A DNA stretch of 64,000 nucleotides from the NCBI RefSeq assembly GCF_015101885.1, contig NZ_CP062941.1:4402001-4466000 (forward strand), in the 5' to 3' direction. Position numbers and translations under genes: made by a program. Position 1 is the stretch's first letter, and the number at the start of each line of letters is the position of its first letter. The notes beneath the pieces were generated by a model. That model saw only the letters and a program-made list of their open reading frames with translations, ran no database searches and was not told the DNA's origin. The stretch is from Massilia litorea (GTDB lineage Bacteria; Pseudomonadota; Gammaproteobacteria; Burkholderiales; Burkholderiaceae_D). This document shows, one piece after another, positions 56,098 to 64,000 of the stretch.

Positions 56098-58287
56098 TCA
56101 GAATTTCAGCTCGAGTGTCGCGCGCAGGCTGGGCCCGGCCTCGATGCGCGCCTCGCGCAGCACCAGGCCGCGTCCTTCCTCCGCGAAACTGCCGCGGTTG
56201 ACGAAGTCCTGGCCCAGCAGGTTCGACAGGGCCACGCGCAGCTGCTGCTTCGGATTGAATTTATACAGCGCATAGGCTTCCAGGTCGCGGCGCGCCTGGA
56301 GCGTGGTCGTCTGGCGCTCGGACACGCGGATCTGCCCGCCCTGCTTCCAGGCGAAGCTCGCGCCCGTGGTCAACGCGGCGCGCTTGTAGTCGATCCCGAG
56401 GTTGCCCGCCAGCGGGGCCTGGCCGTCGAGCCGGTTGTCCGGACCCGGCACGCCGTCCACGCGCGACCAGTTGGCCGACAGGCTGGCGCGCAGGTCGATC
56501 GCCGGCGCATCTTTCATCACCGCCTTCAGCGGGAACTTGGTTTCCAGTTCCACCCCGCGGGTCACGGCGCGGCCTGCGTTCATCGGCATCGCCACCCAGC
56601 GCGCGCCGTCGAAGTCGACCAGGTAGCGCGTGTAGCCGTCGATGCGGCGCGTGGACGCGCTGAGCGAGAACAGCGCGCCTTCGGCCCAGTAATGTTCGTA
56701 CGAGGCGTCGAAGCCGAGCGCCAGTTCCGGCTGCAGGTCCGGGTTGCCGGCGTAGTCGGGGTCGGTCGAGCGGTTGTCGATCGAGGTCTGGCGGCGCGGG
56801 ATCAGTTGCTGGAAACTCGGCGCCTTGTAGGTGCGGGTCACGGCGAAGCGGACCTGGTCGCCCTTGGTCTCCGGGATCTTCCACAGCGTCTGCAGCACCG
56901 GGCTCCAGACGCTCGAACGCGAGCGGCCGGTGGCGAAGGTATTGCCGCTGGTGGTGGTGCGGATGCCCTCCCAGCGCGCGCCCAGGTAGAGCGACCAGCG
57001 CGGCGTGAGGTTCCACTCGTCCTGGGCGTACAGCGCCAGGCGGCCGACGCGCGACTCGGATTCCTCGCCCTTCGGCAGGGCCGGGAAGACGCGGTTGCCG
57101 GCCTCGAATTCCTCGCGGCTGTCCGTACGCCTTGAGTAGCCGCCATCCCAGCCCATGCCCAGCGCATGGTCCTTCATGATGGTCTTGCTGAACTTGCCGA
57201 CCGTGGTCGTGCCGCGCTCGTCGGCTTCGAGGTGCACCAGGTTGTCGATTGGGCGTGCCGCGCCGGGCGGCGTCCATCTCCGGTTGTCGGTCGTGTTCTG
57301 GCCGCCGATCAGGCTGGCCTTGACGTCGAGCTTGGCGCCGTCGGCCATCTTGTGCACCCAATTGAGTTCGGTGCGCAGGACGTCGTTGTCGGAACGGACC
57401 GCCGAGTCCAGCACCGGATAGGGTGTGGCGGGACCGAGACTGGTCGTGTTCACGTCCTGGTTGTGGTTGCGGAAGCGCGCGGAATTGACGAAGCTCTGCG
57501 AGGTCAGGGTGTCGCCACCCTCCAGCGTCCAGTTCAGGCGCGGGGCCAGGTTGAACAACTTGAGGCGGCCGTCTTCATGGCCGTCGGCGTGGCGCACCTG
57601 CACCGGCTGTCCGGCTGGGTCGAAGGCCTGCTCGTCGCTGACGCCGCGGCGGCTGAACTGCTCGGCCATCACGCTGGCGGCGACCGAATACGACATCGTG
57701 CCGAGCTTGTCCGACAGCTGCAGGTTGGCCGTCGGCCCCTGGAAACCGCTGCCGGTGCGCGCGCCTAGCTTGAATTCGCGCTGGCCGCTGCGGACCGTCT
57801 TTTTCAGGACGATGTTGACCGTGCCGGCCACCGACTGGGTCGAGAACTCGGCGCTCGCCGCGCGCAGCACCTCGATGCGCTCGATCACGTCGGGCGACAG
57901 CGAATCGATCGTGAAGCCGCCCGGCGCCCGTTCGCCGTTGATCAGGATTTGCGTGTAACCGGCGCCGAGGCCGCGCATGCGGATTTCGCCGCCGCGTCCG
58001 TTCGGCGTGCTGACGGTGATGCCGGGCACGCGCTTGAGGACGTCGACCACGCTGGTGTCGCCGTATTTCGCGATCTCCACCTGGGTGACGACGATTTTCG
58101 TCGCCGTGTCGTCGCGCCGCGCATCATAGCTGTCGGCCGTGCCGCGTACCTCGACTTTTTGCATTTTCTGGTCCGCCGCAGCGTCGGCTTTCGGTGCCGC
58201 GCCTGCGGTCTCCTGGGCCAGGGCGGGGAAAGCGCTTGCCAGCGCGGCGGCAAGCAGGGTCATGCGGAGCGATGAGAGCATATACAT
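56098..58287 (-). CDS. TonB-dependent outer-membrane receptor
   Basis: The 729-residue protein has a signal peptide (to about residue 24, ALAQ), a TonB-box-like start (MQKVEVRGTADSY), a plug domain (about 55-170: VVDVLKRVPGITVSTPNGRGGEIRMRGLGAGYTQILINGERAPG, IERIEVLRAASAEF) and a beta-barrel ending in ATLELKF. It resembles siderophore/heme or general TonB receptors; the substrate is not evident. Upstream, two near-identical 13-base repeats may be operator sites. It is divergent from psd and convergent with the EamA gene. An ATG at 58281 is an alternative start. Confidence 0.92.
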   Translation of the reverse strand: MYMLSSLRMTLLAAALASAFPALAQETAGAAPKADAAADQKMQKVEVRGTADSYDARRDDTATKIVVTQVEIAKYGDTSVVDVLKRVPGITVSTPNGRGGEIRMRGLGAGYTQILINGERAPGGFTIDSLSPDVIERIEVLRAASAEFSTQSVAGTVNIVLKKTVRSGQREFKLGARTGSGFQGPTANLQLSDKLGTMSYSVAASVMAEQFSRRGVSDEQAFDPAGQPVQVRHADGHEDGRLKLFNLAPRLNWTLEGGDTLTSQSFVNSARFRNHNQDVNTTSLGPATPYPVLDSAVRSDNDVLRTELNWVHKMADGAKLDVKASLIGGQNTTDNRRWTPPGAARPIDNLVHLEADERGTTTVGKFSKTIMKDHALGMGWDGGYSRRTDSREEFEAGNRVFPALPKGEESESRVGRLALYAQDEWNLTPRWSLYLGARWEGIRTTTSGNTFATGRSRSSVWSPVLQTLWKIPETKGDQVRFAVTRTYKAPSFQQLIPRRQTSIDNRSTDPDYAGNPDLQPELALGFDASYEHYWAEGALFSLSASTRRIDGYTRYLVDFDGARWVAMPMNAGRAVTRGVELETKFPLKAVMKDAPAIDLRASLSANWSRVDGVPGPDNRLDGQAPLAGNLGIDYKRAALTTGASFAWKQGGQIRVSERQTTTLQARRDLEAYALYKFNPKQQLRVALSNLLGQDFVNRGSFAEEGRGLVLREARIEAGPSLRATLELKF

Positions 58288-58304
58288 ATCAGAAAGCCAA
58301 GTTT

Positions 58305-58360
58305 ATGAGAATGTATTGTCCTTTAGTTCCGGCATATTTAGATGCTCATGAGAATATATT
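58305..58360. promoter_or_regulatory. Two 13-bp direct repeats upstream of the TonB-receptor gene
   Basis: ATGAGAATGTATT (58305-58317) and ATGAGAATATATT (58348-58360) differ at one position and are spaced 43 bases start to start, close to four helical turns. They lie in the AT-rich gap before the receptor start at 58287 and are candidates for regulator binding. They do not match the Fur consensus well. Confidence 0.5.
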
Positions 58361-58526
58361 TTCGATATGCATGTATTAAGGGGATCCTGCCCGGCCCGGT
58401 ACCGACGGCTGCGTCCTGGGGCGATGCGCTACACTGGGCGGGCCCTGCCAGCGAAAACAAAGATATGCACGGGCACGCCCCTTATTTATAATTCGCCATC
58501 ATCACCAGCAATAAAGGTCCGCCACC

Positions 58527-59378
58527 GTGTCCGATCGTTTCAAAGTACTGCCGCAATATGTCCTGCCCAAGCAGGCGCTGACCTCGTTCGCCGGCCGCGT
58601 CGCCGGCCACCGCGGGGGCAAGATGACCACCCGCCTGATCCGCTGGTTCGTCGGCAAGTACGGGGTCAACATGGACGAGGCGGCCAATTCGGACATCGCC
58701 AGCTACCCGAGCTTCAACGAATTCTTCACCCGGCCCCTGAAGGACGGCGTGCGTCCGCTGGCCCAGGCCGACTTCGTCTGCCCGGTGGACGGCGCGATCA
58801 GCCAGTTCGGCGCGATCGACGACCACCACATCCTGCAGGCCAAGGGGCACAAGTTCACGACCACCCAGCTGGTCGGCGGCGACGCCTCGCTGGCGGCGCA
58901 CTTCCAGCACGGCAGCTTCGCCAACCTGTACCTGAGCCCGAAGGACTACCACCGCCTGCACATGCCCTGCGACGGCCGCCTGACGCGCATGATCTACGTC
59001 CCGGGCGCCCTGTTCTCGGTGAACCCGACCACCGCGCGCGGCGTGCCGGGCCTGTTCGCGCGCAACGAGCGCGTGGTCTGCGTGTTCGAGTCCGAGGAAT
59101 TCGGCACCTTCGTCATGGTGCTGGTCGGCGCGACGATTGTCGGCAGCATGGCCACGCCCTGGCATGGCGTGGTCAATCCGCAGCGCACCGGGCGCGTTTC
59201 GGAATGGACCTACGATTCGCACCCGGTCGTGCTGAAGAAGGGCGAAGAGATGGGCCGCTTCCTGCTCGGCTCGACGGTGGTCATGCTGTTCAAGGAAAAG
59301 ACCATCGCCTTCAACCCGGAGTGGGCGCCGGAGCGCAAGGTGCGCCTCGGCGAAATGATGGGCAACCGGCCGGCCTGA
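58527..59378 (+). CDS. psd: Phosphatidylserine decarboxylase proenzyme
   Basis: The 283-residue protein makes phosphatidylethanolamine from phosphatidylserine at the inner membrane. It has LPKQALTSFAGRVA, FNEFFTRPLKDGVRPL, the catalytic Asp region CPVDGAISQFG, YLSPKDYHRLHMPCDG and the self-cleavage motif LGST, where the chain is cut between Gly248 and Ser249 so that Ser249 becomes the pyruvoyl group. Length matches the bacterial short form. The start is GTG at 58527 (MSDRFKVLPQYVLP as in E. coli Psd), with AAAGG upstream. Confidence 0.96.
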   Translation: MSDRFKVLPQYVLPKQALTSFAGRVAGHRGGKMTTRLIRWFVGKYGVNMDEAANSDIASYPSFNEFFTRPLKDGVRPLAQADFVCPVDGAISQFGAIDDHHILQAKGHKFTTTQLVGGDASLAAHFQHGSFANLYLSPKDYHRLHMPCDGRLTRMIYVPGALFSVNPTTARGVPGLFARNERVVCVFESEEFGTFVMVLVGATIVGSMATPWHGVVNPQRTGRVSEWTYDSHPVVLKKGEEMGRFLLGSTVVMLFKEKTIAFNPEWAPERKVRLGEMMGNRPA

Positions 59379-59511
59379 CCTCGCTCGCGGCGATGCCGCC
59401 GTGCCAGCGTCCGCACACGAAGCGGCACTATGTTAGGCAGTACACGGTCAAAACCCGTATCGCTCCCTACAGTGCTACTTCAGTGGCTGCGCTTCGCGAA
59501 CGAGACGGCAA

Positions 59512-60819
59512 ATGGCTTCGAGTGGTTCCCCATTCATCTTTGCGACCGGCATAGAAAACAGCATCCCGACCATCGCCGCCGGCAAGGTGCGCATGGACGA
59601 GATGGAAAAGTGCGGCCACTACCGCCACTGGCGGCGCGACTTCGACCTGGTGCAGGAGATCGGGATCCGCTTCCTGCGCTATGGCCCGCCGCTGCACAGG
59701 ATGCTGCTCGGCGCGCGCCGCTACGACTGGTCGTTTGCCGACGAAGTGTTCCCCGACCTGCACCGGCGCAACCTGGTGGCAATCGTCGACCTCTGCCATT
59801 TCGGCCTGCCCGATTTCCTCGGCGATTTCCAGAACCCCGATTTTCCCGACATCTTCGCCGAGTACGCGCGTACATTCGCACTGCGCTACCCCTGGCTCCA
59901 GCTGTACACGCCGGTCAACGAGATGTCGATCTGCGCCCTGTTTTCAGCCCTCTACGGCTGGTGGAACGAGCAGCTGCACGACGACAAGGCCTTCGTCACC
60001 GCCCTCAAACACCTGGTCAAGGCCAACCTGCTCGCCATGCGCGCGATCCTGGAAGTGCGTCCGGATGCCCTCTTCATCCAGAGCGAATCTTCCGAGTATT
60101 TCCATGCCCAGTCGCCGGCCGCGATCGGCCCGGCCGAGACCATGAACGCGCGCCGCTTCCTGTCGCTGGACCTGAACTACGGCCGCCGCGTCGACTCCAC
60201 CATGTACGAATACCTGCTCGACAATGGCATGACGCGCGAGGAATACCATTTTTTCCTGAACAACAACCTCAAGCATCACTGCATGATGGGGAACGATTAC
60301 TACCAGACCAACGAGCACCACGTGGCGGCGGACGGCACGACGCGTTCATCGGGTGAAATCTTCGGCTACGCGGTCATTACCCACCAGTACTACAACCGCT
60401 ACCGCCTGCCGGTGATGCACACGGAAACCAACCTCTGCCAGGGTCCCTGCGGCGACGAAGCGGTGCGCTGGCTGCGCAAGGAATGGGCGAACGTGCTGCG
60501 GGTGCGCAACAACGGCGTGCCCATCGTCGGCTTCACCTGGTATTCGCTGACCGACCAGGTCGACTGGGACACGGGCCTGCGCGAAAACAATGGCCGCGTG
60601 AACGCCCTCGGACTGGCCGACCTCGACCGCGAGCTGCGTCCGGTCGGACAGGCCTACCGCGAGCTGATCCGCGACTGGACCGAAGTGCTGCCGACCCAGA
60701 GCGTCTGCCTGCAGGTGCCGATCGCGCTGAATGAGGATTACCCGGGGCTCGACGCCCATCCTTCCAGCCGTACGCAGGACTCCGCCGTGGCCACGGGCGC
60801 GCCCAGGAACACGGAATAA
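59512..60819 (+). CDS. GH1-like family 1 glycosidase
   Basis: The 435-residue protein is a TIM-barrel glycosidase of the GH1/clan A kind. The acid/base candidate is Glu137 in YTPVNEMSI, and the nucleophile candidate is Glu305 in MHTETNL. HYRHWRRDFDLVQEIGIRFLRYG and GFTWYSLTDQVDWDTGL also fit GH1 and related beta-glycosidases. There is no signal peptide, so it acts in the cytoplasm. Its end is nine bases from an SDR dehydrogenase gene, suggesting joint metabolism of a sugar or glycoside. The exact substrate is unknown, and it is more like the GH1-related group in sugar-tailoring clusters than classical BglA. Confidence 0.82.
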   Translation: MASSGSPFIFATGIENSIPTIAAGKVRMDEMEKCGHYRHWRRDFDLVQEIGIRFLRYGPPLHRMLLGARRYDWSFADEVFPDLHRRNLVAIVDLCHFGLPDFLGDFQNPDFPDIFAEYARTFALRYPWLQLYTPVNEMSICALFSALYGWWNEQLHDDKAFVTALKHLVKANLLAMRAILEVRPDALFIQSESSEYFHAQSPAAIGPAETMNARRFLSLDLNYGRRVDSTMYEYLLDNGMTREEYHFFLNNNLKHHCMMGNDYYQTNEHHVAADGTTRSSGEIFGYAVITHQYYNRYRLPVMHTETNLCQGPCGDEAVRWLRKEWANVLRVRNNGVPIVGFTWYSLTDQVDWDTGLRENNGRVNALGLADLDRELRPVGQAYRELIRDWTEVLPTQSVCLQVPIALNEDYPGLDAHPSSRTQDSAVATGAPRNTE

Positions 60820-60828
60820 GGATCGGGG

Positions 60829-61566
60829 ATGCGGTTTACGGACAAAGTCGTGCTCGTCACGGGCGCCGCCAGCGGGATCGGCCTCGCCGCATCGATTCGT
60901 TTCGCCGCCGAGGGCGCCCATGTGGTGCTGGTCGACCGCGATGCGGCCGCCTTGCCGGCGGCGTCCGCCAAACTGCGCGAACAGGGGCCCGGGGAAACGA
61001 TGGAACTGGTGTGCGACGTCAGCGCCGAGCAGAATGTCGCGCATGGCGTCGACCAGGTGATCGCCCGCTTCGGCCGGCTCGACGCCGTCGTCAACAACGC
61101 CGGACTGATGATCTTCAAACCCCTGGAAGAACTGACCGGCACCGACTGGATCGGGGTGCTGCAGGTCGACCTGCTGGGCGCTTTCTTCTTCATCAAGCAG
61201 GCCTTCCTGCACATGCGGCCCGGCGCGGCGATCGTCAACGTCTCCAGCGTGCACGCCCTGGAGACCGAGCCGAACGTGGCACCCTACGCCGCGGCCAAGG
61301 CCGCCCTGCTGTCGCTGACCCGCTCGGCCGCGCTGGAGGGCATACCGAAAGGGATCCGGGTGAACGCCATCCTGCCCGGCGCCATCGACACGCCCATGCT
61401 GTGGAATAACCCGCAGGTCAGGTCGGGGGCGGAACACATCGATCCGGCCGATGTCGGGCAGCCGCAGGATGTGGCCGGCGCGATCGCGTTTCTTGCGTCG
61501 GGCGAGTCGGCCTTCATCAACGGGGCCTCGCTGCTGGTCGATGGCGGGCGCTTGTGCCGGCTGTAG
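60829..61566 (+). CDS. Short-chain dehydrogenase/reductase (SDR)
   Basis: The 245-residue Rossmann protein has the classical SDR motifs: TGAASGIG at the cofactor loop, CDVSAEQ, NNAG, the catalytic Ser in NVSSVH, YAAAK (Tyr and Lys) and a PGAIDTPM segment. Asp at the end of beta-2 (LVDRDAAAL) suggests NAD(H). It ends with the usual FINGASLLVDGG. The ribosome site is AAGGATCGGGG. It lies nine bases after the GH1-like gene, so the two form an operon. Confidence 0.92.
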   Translation: MRFTDKVVLVTGAASGIGLAASIRFAAEGAHVVLVDRDAAALPAASAKLREQGPGETMELVCDVSAEQNVAHGVDQVIARFGRLDAVVNNAGLMIFKPLEELTGTDWIGVLQVDLLGAFFFIKQAFLHMRPGAAIVNVSSVHALETEPNVAPYAAAKAALLSLTRSAALEGIPKGIRVNAILPGAIDTPMLWNNPQVRSGAEHIDPADVGQPQDVAGAIAFLASGESAFINGASLLVDGGRLCRL

Positions 61567-61612
61567 AGCGTCCAACAGAACCCCGCCCCTCCCTCGGGCA
61601 CCGGGAACGGCG

Positions 61613-64000
61613 TCAGAACAGGGCGCCCTGCGGACTGGTAAGGCGCGCGAAACTGTCGCCGACAAAAGGCAGGATGCCGTCGGCAACGGGTTCCAGCTGT
61701 TTGACCAGGTAGTGTTCGTAGTCGATCGGCGAGCGCTTCTCTTCCATCCAGGCTTCCATCGGTTCGGGACCGGCGGTCGTCATCAGGTAGCGGATCCAGC
61801 CGCCGTTGCGGTATTGCGCTCCGCGGCCCCGGGCGATATGGAAGTCGTCGGCGATGCGGGCGGCACGCACGTGGGGCGGCACGTTGCGCTCGTATTCCTG
61901 GAGCGGCCGGCGCAGGCGCTTGCGGTAGACGAGCAGCTCGTCGAAGTCCCCGCGCAGCGTGCATGCCACGTAGTCGCGCACGTAATCCTCGTAGGGTTCG
62001 CGCCGGAAGATGCGGCCGTACAGGCCCTGCTGGAACTGCTGCGCCAGCGGAGTCCAGTCGGTGCGCACCGTCTCCAGGCCCTTGTACACGATCTCCTCGC
62101 CGCCGCCGGGCGTGCCGGCCAGGCCGGCATAGCGCTTCTTGCTGCCTTCGTCGGAGCCGCGCACGGTCGGCATCAGGAAGCGCCGGAAATGGGTGTCGTA
62201 CTCCAGCTCGAGCGCACTCTCGAGCCCGAGCTCCTCGCGCAGGTGCGTGCGCCACCAGCCATTGACGTGCTCGACCAGTTCGCGCCCGATGCGCAGCGCA
62301 TCGCTGTCGGCATGGGCGCCACCGAGCCACACGAAGGTGGAGTCCGTGTCGCCATAGATGACCTGGTAGCCGCGCGCCTCGATCAGCTCGCGCGTGCGGT
62401 GCATGATCTCGTGGCCGCGCATGGTGATCGAGGAAGCCAGCCGCGCATCGAAGAAGCGGCAGCCGGTGGTCCCGAGCACGCCGTACATGGCGTTCATGAT
62501 GATCTTCAGCGCCTGCGACAGCGGCTGGTTCCCGGCACGCTTGGCCGCCTCCCTGCCCTCCCACACGCGCGTGACGATGCCGGGCAGGCAGTGCCGGGTG
62601 CGCGAAAAACGCGCGCCGCGAAAGCCCGGCACGGTATCGGCGTCAGGCTCTTCCAGCCCCGCCACCAGCCCCACCGGATCGATCAGGAAGGTGCGGATGA
62701 TCGACGGATAGAGGCTTTTGTAGTCGAGCACCAGCACCGAATCGTAGAGGCCCGAACGCGAATCCATGACGAAGCCGCCCGGGCTGTCCGCGCCGGGCAC
62801 GTCGCCGATGTTGGGCGCCACCCTGCCCAGGCGGTGCATCAGCGGAATGTAGGCGTGCTCGAACGCGGCGACCGATCCGCCGCTGCGGTCCGCCGCCAGG
62901 CCGGTGACGCTGGCGCGCTCGAGCAGGAAGGCCATCAGGTCGGTCTTCTCGAAAATGCGCGTGACCAGTTCGCAGTCCTTCAGGTTGTAGCGCGCCAGGG
63001 CCGGCTTGTCCTGCGCGAACATGCGGTCGATGGAGGCCATGCGGTCGTAGGGATTGTCGATCGATTTGCCCTCGCCCAGGAGGCTTTGCGCCACGTGTTC
63101 CAGGCTGAACGAAGGAAAGCTCCAGGTGGCCGAGCGCAGCGCCTCGATGCCGTCGATGACCAGCCGGCCCGGCAGGCCCGCGAAGTAGTGCGCTTCGCGG
63201 TCCGTTCCGGCCTTCGCGTTGGTGCGCCACTCCATCGGCGTGCCGCCGCGGCCGATACGCAGGGGATGCCGCAGGCGTTCGGCGTGCTCCTGCAGCACGC
63301 GCAGGTCGAACCCGATCACGCTCCAGCCGATGATGGCGTCCGGATCATGGCGCGCCATCCACGCTTCCAGCTTCTCCAGCAAGGCCAGGCGGCTGTCACA
63401 ATACTCGAGCTCGAAGTCGAGCCCGGTCGGGTCGCCGTTCGGCGGCCCCAGCATGTACACCTGGCGCTGGCCGCAGCCTTCCAGGCCGATCGAGCGCAAC
63501 TCGCCCTGCATGGTGGTCTCGATGTCGAGCGAGACGGTGCGCAGCCTTGGGCGGTAGCCGGGCGCCGGTTTCACCTGTGCGGCCAGCAGCAGCGCGGGGT
63601 CGCCAGGGGCCGGCGTGCCGGTAAACGCCACCGGCGCCGTGATGAAGCGCTCCATCAGGTAGCGCTCGGGCGGACGGATATCCGCCTCGTAGACGTCGAT
63701 CCCGTGCTCGCGCAGGCGCTTCTCCAGCCGCAGCAGATGACGGTAGTGGCGGCAGTACAGCCCAAGCACAGGACGCCCGCGGAAGTCGCACAAGGCCAGC
63801 GGGCGCAGTTCGACACCGCGTTCCCGCTGCAACAGGCTCGTCACCGCCGCCTCCTGCCCGGCCGGGACAAAGGCCACCGCCTCCGCCGCCGGCAGGCGCA
63901 GGCGGCAGGGACCGTCGTCGGTGGCGAGCCAGAGCTCGACTTCGACGCCGCCGGTCCCATCGCCGTGGTTGCCGGTATCGCGCCAGTGGCGCGTCAGCAG
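61613..64000 (-). CDS. polB: DNA polymerase II (family B), C-terminal 795 residues; 5' end outside the window
   Basis: The frame is open to the window edge and begins ...LLTRHWRDTGN, which lines up with about residue 8 of E. coli PolB (LTRHWRDT), so only a few residues are missing. Motifs: exonuclease SLDIETT, DYKSLYPSIIRT (motif A), KIIMNAMYGVLGTTGCRF (motif B), YGDTDSTFVW (motif C), and PPERYLMERF as in E. coli. It has DNA synthesis and 3'-5' proofreading, typically for damage tolerance under SOS control; the promoter lies outside the window. It is convergent with the SDR gene. Confidence 0.96.
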   Translation of the reverse strand: MLTRHWRDTGNHGDGTGGVEVELWLATDDGPCRLRLPAAEAVAFVPAGQEAAVTSLLQRERGVELRPLALCDFRGRPVLGLYCRHYRHLLRLEKRLREHGIDVYEADIRPPERYLMERFITAPVAFTGTPAPGDPALLLAAQVKPAPGYRPRLRTVSLDIETTMQGELRSIGLEGCGQRQVYMLGPPNGDPTGLDFELEYCDSRLALLEKLEAWMARHDPDAIIGWSVIGFDLRVLQEHAERLRHPLRIGRGGTPMEWRTNAKAGTDREAHYFAGLPGRLVIDGIEALRSATWSFPSFSLEHVAQSLLGEGKSIDNPYDRMASIDRMFAQDKPALARYNLKDCELVTRIFEKTDLMAFLLERASVTGLAADRSGGSVAAFEHAYIPLMHRLGRVAPNIGDVPGADSPGGFVMDSRSGLYDSVLVLDYKSLYPSIIRTFLIDPVGLVAGLEEPDADTVPGFRGARFSRTRHCLPGIVTRVWEGREAAKRAGNQPLSQALKIIMNAMYGVLGTTGCRFFDARLASSITMRGHEIMHRTRELIEARGYQVIYGDTDSTFVWLGGAHADSDALRIGRELVEHVNGWWRTHLREELGLESALELEYDTHFRRFLMPTVRGSDEGSKKRYAGLAGTPGGGEEIVYKGLETVRTDWTPLAQQFQQGLYGRIFRREPYEDYVRDYVACTLRGDFDELLVYRKRLRRPLQEYERNVPPHVRAARIADDFHIARGRGAQYRNGGWIRYLMTTAGPEPMEAWMEEKRSPIDYEHYLVKQLEPVADGILPFVGDSFARLTSPQGALF

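Noticed and set aside
58305..58360. Fur box upstream of the TonB receptor
   Set aside because: The repeats do not match the GATAATGATAATCATTATC pattern closely enough to name the regulator.

Overview
The window looks like a chromosomal segment of a high-GC betaproteobacterium, most likely the Massilia/Telluria/Duganella group of Oxalobacteraceae. The grounds are very GC-rich coding DNA, two PEP-CTERM surface proteins with sigma-54 promoters, a Burkholderiales-style gene complement (PolB, Prc, Psd, an acyl-CoA dehydrogenase pair with a ligase) and no prophage, CRISPR array or insertion sequence. The genus is an inference; no ribosomal RNA or universal marker lies inside the window. A MocR/GntR regulator and DNA polymerase II are cut by the left and right edges.

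Left third (1-30 kb): mostly independent housekeeping and accessory genes. They include an MFS transporter, a MASE1-like membrane protein, an unusual Nramp-fold transporter, a PEP-CTERM protein, a four-gene acyl-CoA catabolism operon (two acyl-CoA dehydrogenases, a MaoC-type hydratase and an AMP-forming ligase), tail-specific protease, thymidine kinase, penicillin acylase, an orphan ParB-like protein, tRNA-Leu(UAA), a chemoreceptor with a TorF-type porin, the SRAP protein YedK, a secreted beta-helix protein, a PfpI-like protein with a membrane tail, an M28 peptidase and a metallophosphoesterase.

Middle (31.1-51.4 kb): a roughly 20 kb block of two convergent gene sets that reads as one system. 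The plus-strand arm carries a Ser/Thr kinase, a SEDS (FtsW/RodA-type) polymerase with a large extra N-terminal domain, an FHA-like protein, an SH3 protein, a PP2C phosphatase and an FHA protein; a GNAT gene sits on the other strand inside it. The minus-strand arm carries a 1056-residue penicillin-binding transpeptidase, two uncharacterised proteins, an SPFH-like protein, a protein with two Lon/ComM-like domains, a zinc-ribbon/SPFH-like/coiled-coil protein, a kinase-SUMF1 fusion and a 36-residue membrane peptide. Kinase, phosphatase, FHA, SEDS and PBP together recall the actinobacterial pknAB-pstP-rodA-pbpA-fha locus, but with different partners. I infer a phospho-regulated, dedicated envelope-synthesis machine; this is the main candidate for an undescribed system.

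Right end (51.6-64 kb): small exported proteins, RNase HI overlapping an HD phosphohydrolase, a second PEP-CTERM paralogue with a consensus sigma-54 promoter, an EamA transporter, a TonB-dependent receptor, phosphatidylserine decarboxylase, a GH1-like glycosidase with an SDR dehydrogenase, and PolB. Functional calls come from reading motifs; no database search was run.
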